Shown here piece by piece: positions 1-4,921 of a stretch of 6,971 nucleotides of DNA (position 1 is the stretch's first letter; each line of letters begins with the position of its first letter). The notes beneath the pieces were generated by a model. The model did no database searches. It saw only the letters and a list, made by a program, of their open reading frames with translations, and was not told the DNA's origin. The position numbers and the translations under genes were made by a program. Source of the DNA: Candidatus Sulfotelmatobacter sp. (GTDB lineage: Bacteria; Acidobacteriota; Terriglobia; Terriglobales; Acidobacteriaceae); the NCBI GenBank assembly GCA_030037575.1, contig JASHRB010000687.1:1-6971 (forward strand), given 5' to 3'.

Positions 1-579
1 ATAAATATTCGCCTCCGCCGCGCCGTTTACATTGCCGCCGGTAATCGAACCGCCCATGATGACAATGTTTCTGGCCAGGCCAACGATGGATGGATCTTTC
101 GAAACCGCGAGCGCGATATTGGTCAACGGCCCAATGGGAATCAGGGTGATCTGGTGCGGATATTTGTGGATCAATTCAATGATGAGATCGGGACCAAATC
201 GCGCATCAGCTTTGCACTTCGATGGCGGCAACTCGACGTTGGCCAACCCATTCTTCCCGTGCCAATACTGCGCGGTAATCAGTTTCTGATTCAGCGGATG
301 CTGCGCGCCTCCGGCCACGGTCACATCGCAGCGTCCGGCAAGAGAAACGATCTGCAGAGCATTTTCCAGCCCCTGCCCCGCTTCGACATTCCCGGGCACC
401 ACCGTCAGCGCCTCCACTTGGAGCTCGGGTGAATTTAACGCGAGCATGATTGCCATGGCGTCGTCGGTGCCAGGATCGGTGTCGATGATGACGCGCTGCG
501 GTTTTGTTTGGCCGCAGAGATGCAGCATCGCGGCAAAAACAAACAAAATTGCAGAAAATGTCCGGCTTGAGAATTTCAT
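1..579 (-). CDS. Exported inosine/uridine-preferring nucleoside hydrolase (3' end cut by window edge)
   Basis: It hydrolyses the N-glycosidic bond of nucleosides to free base plus ribose. The first 193 residues are visible, against roughly 310-350 for the family; the stop lies beyond position 1. The Ca2+/ribose-binding signature DTDPGTDD is at residues 33-40. Further family landmarks are HGKNGL (107-112), GPLTN (150-154), MGG (175-177) and the ribose-binding stretch ending E189-x-N191. Residues 1-24 (K2 and R6, then a hydrophobic run to L21) look like a Sec signal peptide, so the enzyme probably acts in the periplasm or at the surface. C22 lacks a good lipobox, so a lipoprotein is doubtful. 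The ATG is preceded by GAGGG at 586-590 with 6-nt spacing, the clearest ribosome site in the leftward group. It is last in the visible leftward group, 75 bp after the transporter with no obvious terminator between. Base specificity cannot be read from the sequence. Confidence 0.93.
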   Translation of the reverse strand, partial: MKFSSRTFSAILFVFAAMLHLCGQTKPQRVIIDTDPGTDDAMAIMLALNSPELQVEALTVVPGNVEAGQGLENALQIVSLAGRCDVTVAGGAQHPLNQKLITAQYWHGKNGLANVELPPSKCKADARFGPDLIIELIHKYPHQITLIPIGPLTNIALAVSKDPSIVGLARNIVIMGGSITGGNVNGAAEANIY

Positions 580-654
580 CGTTGTCCCTCTTAGGTGGTT
601 CCCATTGGCTGGTGGAATAAAGCGCGCCATGTTTTCGCAGAACGTCGGAGAAAT

Positions 655-1893
655 CTACAGCAACATGCCGGCGATCGACGCGGACATTAAGTTTGCCATG
701 GTGCCGGCAAGCATGGCGCGAAAACCGAGCCGCGCCAGTTCGGCTTTCTTGTTCGGAGCAAGCGCGCCGATGCCGCCGATTTGAATCCCGATCGAGCTGA
801 GATTTGCGAATCCGCAGAGGGCAAAGGTTGCGATGGTAAACGATCGGGGAGCGAGCACGGCTTTCTGCGGACCCAGCATGGAAAACGCCACCAGCTCGTT
901 CAACACCATGCGCGTGCCCAGCAGATTCCCGATCACGCCGCAATCATGCCAGGGAATGCCGATGACCCACGCGACCGGCGAAAAAAGCACGCCGAATACG
1001 CTTTCAAGGCTGGAGGGAAACCAGAGAAAGCCGAAGTGTGCCAGGCCGCTGTGAATCCCGTGCAGCATCCCGTCGATTAAAGCCACCAGCGCCAGAAAGG
1101 CAATCAGCATGGCCCCGATGTTCAACGCCATGTGCAGCCCGTCGCTTGTGCCCCGCGCCACGGCGCCCAACAGATTCTCTTTCTTCTCTTCTTCGTCTTC
1201 GCTCATCACCACTCGGCCGGCAGTTTTCGGCTGCTCGGTCTCCGGCACCAGCATTTTAGAGATGAGAATTGTGCCGGGTGCAGTCATGATCACGGCGCTG
1301 AGAACGTGCCGCGGCTCGACTCCAAAGGCGAAGTAGGCCGCCATAATCGATCCCGAAACGTGGGCCATGCCGCTCGTCATTACCGTCATGAGTTCTGACC
1401 GCGTGAGCTCCGGGAGGAACGGCCGAATCGTCACCGGCGCTTCCGTCTGTCCCATGAAAATGCTAGCGGCCACGTCGAGCGACTCGGCGCCGCTGGCGCC
1501 CATGATGCGTGTCATGGCCCAGGCGGCAAGGCGAATGACCACCTGCATAACGCCGTAGTGATAAAGAATCGCAAACAGCGCGCAAATAAAAACGACCGTC
1601 GGCAGAACCTGAAAAGCAAAGATGAAGCCGACGTGCGACGTTTGCTTTCCCAGTTCGCCGAAAAGAAATTCCGAGCCGGCGAACGCGTAATTCAAAACGC
1701 GGTCGGCTGCGTCTCCCGCGAGCTGGAACATGCGCCGCCCAAAGTCGACGCGCAGCACAAACACCGCAAATACAAATTGCAGGCCCAGTCCCCACGCAAC
1801 GGTCTTGATGCGAATGGCACGGCGGTTGGTGGAGAAGGCCAAAGCCAGCCCCAGCATGCTCAAAATCCCGAGGATTCCCGTAAACCGTCCCAT
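655..1893 (-). CDS. nupC: Concentrative nucleoside transporter, CNT/NupC family
   Basis: This 412-residue inner-membrane protein imports nucleosides using an H+ or Na+ gradient. Length is normal for bacterial CNTs. Family landmarks are present in order: the first substrate motif GQTEAP (148-153), NELVAF (332-337) with E333, and CGFANLSSIGIQIGG (360-374) with N364 and S366/S367, corresponding to the nucleobase- and ribose-contacting residues of the structurally known Vibrio CNT. Many hydrophobic helices are evident, with a charged extramembrane loop SEDEEEKKEN at 231-240. In the family motif GxKxxxNE the usual Lys is Arg (R328). The ATG shares one base with the upstream phosphorylase stop (TGATG), and GGAGA at 1903-1907 sits 9 nt upstream, so translation is probably coupled. 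Nucleoside preference and coupling ion are not determinable here. The gene symbol is given by family resemblance. Confidence 0.95.
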   Translation of the reverse strand: MGRFTGILGILSMLGLALAFSTNRRAIRIKTVAWGLGLQFVFAVFVLRVDFGRRMFQLAGDAADRVLNYAFAGSEFLFGELGKQTSHVGFIFAFQVLPTVVFICALFAILYHYGVMQVVIRLAAWAMTRIMGASGAESLDVAASIFMGQTEAPVTIRPFLPELTRSELMTVMTSGMAHVSGSIMAAYFAFGVEPRHVLSAVIMTAPGTILISKMLVPETEQPKTAGRVVMSEDEEEKKENLLGAVARGTSDGLHMALNIGAMLIAFLALVALIDGMLHGIHSGLAHFGFLWFPSSLESVFGVLFSPVAWVIGIPWHDCGVIGNLLGTRMVLNELVAFSMLGPQKAVLAPRSFTIATFALCGFANLSSIGIQIGGIGALAPNKKAELARLGFRAMLAGTMANLMSASIAGMLL

Positions 1894-3245
1894 CAGTTTT
1901 TTTCTCCGGAATTTCCGATCACGCCGTGAATCAGCGGCCTTCTCTCCGGCGGCGGCGAGTCGCTGATCGTATAACTCGCCTCCAGCAGTTGTTTGGCGCG
2001 CGCGGCGCGGGTTTCGTGGTTGTAATGAATCGTCGCCAGCGGCTCGCCGGCGGCGACCGAGTCGCCGACTTTTTTATGCAGCACAATCCCCACCGCCGGA
2101 TCGACCGAATCTTCTTTGCGCTCGCGGCCACCCCCGAGGATCACGCACGCGGTGCCGACCCGCTCGCATTGTACCGATGTCACAAATCCAGATTTGGTGC
2201 TGGCCGTCGTGGTCAGGTCCGGCGCGCGCGGCAGTCTGTCCGGGTGGTCGACCACTCCCGGCTCTCCGCCCTGCAGCTCCACCATCTGCCGGAACTTCTG
2301 GAGAGCTCTGCCCGACGCGATCAGCTCTTGGCCGCGGTTTTTCCCGGCATTGACCGAGTCTGCGGCTTCGCCAAGATAGAGCATCCAGCCGGCAAGTTCG
2401 AGGCAGAGTTCGCGCAAATCCTGCGGTCCCTCGCCGTGTAAGACTTCGACCGCTTCGATGACTTCGAGCGCGTTGCCGATTTTATTTCCCAGCGGCTGAT
2501 CCATGTCGGTGATCAGCGCCACCACTTTCTTGCCCATGCGCTCGCCCGTCTCCACCATCAATTCGGCGAGAAACGCGGCGTCCTTTTCGTGCTTCATGAA
2601 CGCGCCCGAACCGGTCTTGACATCGAGCACAAGCGCATCGATCCCTTCGGCAAGTTTCTTGCTCATGATCGACGCACAGATCAGATATGGGCTTTCCACA
2701 GTCCCGGTAACATCGCGCAGCGCATAAAGCTTGCGATCAGCGGGAGCGATCTCGGCCGTCTGTCCAATCATGGCGCAGCCGCAGGTTTCAAGCACGCTCC
2801 GAAATTGACCGGCGGAAAGGTTCACGTTGAAACCGGGAATGGCTTCCAGCTTGTCCAGCGTGCCGCCGGTATGACCGAGGCCACGCCCGCTGATCATCGG
2901 GACCGCCACGCCTGCGGCGGCGGCAAGCGGCGCCAACACCAGCGAAGTCTTGTCGCCCACTCCTCCGGTGGAGTGCTTGTCGACTTTTTTCGCCGGCAGC
3001 GAGGAAAGATCGAGCTGCTCGCCCGAGCGCAGCATGGCATCGGTGAGAGCGGCGGTTTCAGCACGCGTCATACCCCGAAGTACGACGGCCATCAGCCAGG
3101 CCGAAACCTGATAATCCGGAATGTCGCCGCGCGTGTAGGCGTTCACCAGGGATTCGATTTCGCTGCGCGATAATTCCGATCCGTCGCGCTTCTTGCGAAT
3201 GACATCGATGGCGCGGAAATTTAGGCAAGCGGGCGGTGGGCTCAC
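1893..3245 (-). CDS. deoA: Pyrimidine-nucleoside (thymidine) phosphorylase
   Basis: It catalyses reversible phosphorolysis of thymidine, deoxyuridine and/or uridine to free base and (deoxy)ribose-1-phosphate in the cytoplasm. With a GTG start at 3245 the protein is 450 residues, close to the family's 433-440. Landmarks are phosphate-binding KHSTGGVGD (90-98), the family signature SGRGLGHTGGTxDxxE (119-134), and pyrimidine-binding R177, S192 and K196. These match E. coli DeoA R171, S186 and K190 with a constant +6 offset, as does H91 with H85. The C-terminal alpha/beta domain (about 345-450) is complete, with a short Pro/Arg-rich tail. The start was chosen because GTG overlaps the cdd stop by 4 nt (GTGA), has AAGGA at 3257-3261, and leaves little extra N-terminus. 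The usual family Met is replaced by F10. An upstream start at 3368 would lie deep inside cdd. deoA and the broader pdp type cannot be separated with certainty. Confidence 0.95.
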   Translation of the reverse strand: MSPPPACLNFRAIDVIRKKRDGSELSRSEIESLVNAYTRGDIPDYQVSAWLMAVVLRGMTRAETAALTDAMLRSGEQLDLSSLPAKKVDKHSTGGVGDKTSLVLAPLAAAAGVAVPMISGRGLGHTGGTLDKLEAIPGFNVNLSAGQFRSVLETCGCAMIGQTAEIAPADRKLYALRDVTGTVESPYLICASIMSKKLAEGIDALVLDVKTGSGAFMKHEKDAAFLAELMVETGERMGKKVVALITDMDQPLGNKIGNALEVIEAVEVLHGEGPQDLRELCLELAGWMLYLGEAADSVNAGKNRGQELIASGRALQKFRQMVELQGGEPGVVDHPDRLPRAPDLTTTASTKSGFVTSVQCERVGTACVILGGGRERKEDSVDPAVGIVLHKKVGDSVAAGEPLATIHYNHETRAARAKQLLEASYTISDSPPPERRPLIHGVIGNSGEKN

Positions 3246-3652
3246 TGGAGGCGGAATCCTTGGGGAAGCAATTCGGTGATGTGAGCTTGTTTCGGCCCGC
3301 GCGCCCCTTGAAAAAATACAACCGCATCCCGGCCAAATTCGTAGATCACTTGCCGACACGCGCCACAAGGCGAACAGGGCACCCGCTGATCGTTGACCAC
3401 GGCCACCGCGCGAATTTCAATCTTTGGCCCGAGCTGCGCAACCGCCGAGAAAATTGCCGTGCGCTCGGCGCAGTTGGTCATTCCGTACGAGGCATTTTCG
3501 ACGTTGCAGCCCGCGAAAATTTTGCCGTTGGCCAGCAGCACGGCCGCTCCCACGCGAAAGTTCGAGTACGGCGCGTGAGCATTCTTCATGACTTTTTTCG
3601 CGGTCCCCATCAACTTCGCCTGCAATCCTTCGGGCAGTTTATTTTTCGCCAT
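3242..3652 (-). CDS. cdd: Cytidine deaminase (small homotetrameric, zinc-dependent)
   Basis: It deaminates cytidine and deoxycytidine to uridine and deoxyuridine in the cytoplasm, feeding the phosphorylase encoded next. The 136-residue length is typical of the tetrameric class. Substrate-binding PYSNFRVGAA lies at 28-37 and NVENASYG at 50-57. The zinc site is CAE at 61-63 (C61 ligand, E63 proton shuttle) with PCxxC at 95-99 (C96 and C99 ligands), which is the three-cysteine pattern of the small class rather than the His-Cys-Cys pattern of E. coli Cdd. It is first in the leftward group, and its last 4 nt overlap the phosphorylase start. The ribosome site is weak: AAGG at 3664-3667 with 11-nt spacing. 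An internal Met15 is an alternative start but would remove part of the first helix. Confidence 0.96.
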   Translation of the reverse strand: MAKNKLPEGLQAKLMGTAKKVMKNAHAPYSNFRVGAAVLLANGKIFAGCNVENASYGMTNCAERTAIFSAVAQLGPKIEIRAVAVVNDQRVPCSPCGACRQVIYEFGRDAVVFFQGARGPKQAHITELLPQGFRLQ

Positions 3653-3676
3653 AATTCAGAAAACCTTGCCCCCGAA

Positions 3677-3691
3677 CCGTCAAATCGACGG
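3677..3691. repeat. 15-bp palindrome, candidate operator at the cdd promoter
   Basis: CCGTCAAATCGACGG has perfect 5-bp arms (CCGTC/GACGG) and 6 of 7 symmetric pairs. It lies just downstream of the possible cdd -10 box, over the predicted transcript start, where a repressor would act. It could instead form a small hairpin in the cdd leader RNA. A match this good is not rare enough by chance in 174 bp to be proof. Confidence 0.3.
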
Positions 3692-3708
3692 CCATTGTAA
3701 ACCTTGGC
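3691..3708. repeat. 18-bp imperfect palindrome overlapping the possible cdd -10 box
   Basis: The form is GCCAnnGTnnACnnTGGC, 6 of 9 symmetric pairs, abutting the 15-bp palindrome at 3677-3691 and covering the TACAAT box. This level of symmetry is expected about once by chance in a region this size, so the call depends on placement. Confidence 0.2.
3694..3699 (-). promoter_or_regulatory. Possible -10 element for the cdd operon
   Basis: The minus strand reads TACAAT here, one mismatch from TATAAT. It would put the transcript start near 3687 and leave a leader of about 35 nt before the cdd ATG. The hexamer 17 bp upstream is CCGCGA, a poor -35, so the call rests on the -10 alone and on position. 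Confidence 0.25.
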
Positions 3709-3812
3709 GGAGGCTTTCGCGGTTTTTTCTTGGTGCGGAAGCGATGCTGGCGAATCAAAGCTATGAGGTAATTCGCGCCTGCGCCATTCTCTGCCGTACA
3801 ATGACAGCGCGC

Positions 3813-3817
3813 GGAGG
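3813..3817 (+). promoter_or_regulatory. Shine-Dalgarno that fixes the deoC GTG start
   Basis: GGAGG lies 9 nt before the GTG at 3827. No ATG, GTG or TTG occurs in frame between the upstream stop at 3764-3766 and this GTG, so the site decides the start. Confidence 0.8.
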
Positions 3818-3826
3818 CAAGATCGA

Positions 3827-4882
3827 GTGGCAGCAAATCGCCATGAAACTGGGCCCGCTCATGCACTGCTGGGCCAGGCTCGCACCCCGGGCGAGGCCGT
3901 GGAAAGTCTGCCGGGAGTTCTCGCAGGACGCCGGCTTCTGCCCAATGCGGGCATGCCTCTCGATCTCAACTGGGTGCAGGATGTGCGCGTGAATACGAGC
4001 GCGGTCGAGCGGCGCGCTCAGACGGAAGTGGCGCGCCGAACCGTCAAAAAGGAATGGCAGGCGGGGTGGCTTTTGCGCGCACTCACCTGCATGGATTTGA
4101 CCACACTCGCGGGCGATGACACGGAAGAGCGCGTGCGTCGCCTATGCGCCAAAGGCCGACGGCCGTTGCAGCACGAACTGGTGCAGTGCCTCGGTGTTGA
4201 GCAACTGCAGATCAGAGTGGCGGCCATCTGCGTGTATCACTTGTTTGTGGAGACGGCTTTGCATGCCGTGGAAGGCAGTGGTATCCGGGTGGCCGCTGTG
4301 TCCGCCGGATTTCCTGCGGGTCTCTCTCCTCTGGCAGAACGCGTCGCGGAAATTCGCCGCTCGGTGGAAGCCGGCGCGCATGAGATCGATATCGTGATCA
4401 CGCGAGCCCATGTATTCGGCGGACGCTGGCAAGCCTTGTACGATGAAATTGCCGCATTCAAGCAAGCCTGCGGCGCGGCCCACATGAAAGTCATTCTGGC
4501 TACGGGCGATCTCTTGACTCTGCGCAACGTGGCTCGCGCCAGCCTTGTCGCCATGATGGCCGGTGCAGATTTTATAAAAACCTCGACTGGAAAGGAAAGC
4601 GTGAATGCCACCCTGCCGGTCGGGGTGGTGATGGCTCGCGCCATTCGCGAATACGGCGAGCAAACTGGAATGGCGGTCGGCTTCAAAGCCGCCGGCGGAA
4701 TCCGCACTGCAAGGCAATCGCTCGACTGGCTCGCCCTGATGAAAGAAGAGTTGGGCAGCTCGTGGATGCGTGCCGAACTTTTTCGCTTCGGGGCCAGCGG
4801 GTTGCTGGGTGACATCGAGCGGCAGCTTGAGCATTACGCAACCGGGCGTTATTCCGCCGAGTACCGGCATCCGATCGCCTGA
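3827..4882 (+). CDS. deoC: Deoxyribose-phosphate aldolase, long animal-like form
   Basis: It cleaves 2-deoxyribose-5-phosphate to glyceraldehyde-3-phosphate and acetaldehyde (class I, Schiff base) in the cytoplasm. The protein is 351 residues, longer than E. coli DeoC (259) and human DERA (318). Catalytic landmarks are D188 in EIDIVI (186-191), the Schiff-base lysine K251 in FIKTSTGK (249-256), and K287 in GFKAAGGIRT (285-294), where many homologues have KPAGG. Residues 45-110 (LDLNWV, ARRTVKKEWQAGWLL, DLTTLAGDD) and the C-terminus (SDIERQ-like GDIERQ at 328-333, TGRYSAEY) closely follow human DERA as I recall it. About 43 residues precede the human-like start; an ATG at 3953 (M43) has no Shine-Dalgarno, whereas the GTG at 3827 has an excellent one. 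The aldehyde dehydrogenase follows after 39 bp in the same frame, probably in one transcript. Confidence 0.96.
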   Translation: MAANRHETGPAHALLGQARTPGEAVESLPGVLAGRRLLPNAGMPLDLNWVQDVRVNTSAVERRAQTEVARRTVKKEWQAGWLLRALTCMDLTTLAGDDTEERVRRLCAKGRRPLQHELVQCLGVEQLQIRVAAICVYHLFVETALHAVEGSGIRVAAVSAGFPAGLSPLAERVAEIRRSVEAGAHEIDIVITRAHVFGGRWQALYDEIAAFKQACGAAHMKVILATGDLLTLRNVARASLVAMMAGADFIKTSTGKESVNATLPVGVVMARAIREYGEQTGMAVGFKAAGGIRTARQSLDWLALMKEELGSSWMRAELFRFGASGLLGDIERQLEHYATGRYSAEYRHPIA

Positions 4883-4921
4883 GCGGAAAAATTTGAGAAC
4901 CACGAGAGGCGACTTGACTGC

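Larger units (their letters stand above)
3653..3826. promoter_or_regulatory. Divergent intergenic control region between cdd and deoC
   Basis: All transcription of the two gene groups visible here should start in or near this 174-bp gap, because cdd (minus) and deoC (plus) diverge from it. I see no protein gene in it. It contains a possible cdd -10 box, two adjoining imperfect palindromes and the deoC Shine-Dalgarno. No convincing plus-strand sigma-70 promoter could be read. Confidence 0.6.

Noticed and set aside
508..519. Lipoprotein signal (Cys22) in the nucleoside hydrolase
   Set aside because: The residues before Cys are L-H-L, which do not fit the lipobox consensus; an ordinary Sec signal is more likely.
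580..654. Terminator between transporter and hydrolase genes
   Set aside because: I found no GC-rich stem followed by a T run on the minus strand in this 75-bp gap.
206..943. Minus-strand open frame of 245 codons
   Set aside because: It spans the transporter end and the hydrolase start in a different frame from both. Its product is Arg- and His-rich with no recognisable motif, while both real genes have clear family signatures.
1926..3173. Plus-strand open frames opposite the phosphorylase (1926-2441 and 2589-3173)
   Set aside because: They are antisense shadows of a gene with a full set of catalytic motifs; no ribosome site or motif supports them.
3246..3368. Upstream start for the phosphorylase at 3368
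   Set aside because: It would overlap cdd by over 120 bp and add 41 residues without family similarity; the GTG at 3245 gives the usual 4-nt operon overlap.
3797..3802. TACAAT on the plus strand as a deoC -10 box
   Set aside because: Spacings of 16-18 bp give only GC-rich hexamers with no resemblance to TTGACA, and it would leave only about 20 nt of leader; not strong enough to call.
3801..3992. ATG at 3801 as an alternative plus-strand start
   Set aside because: It is out of frame with deoC, and its frame ends at 3992 with no recognisable product.
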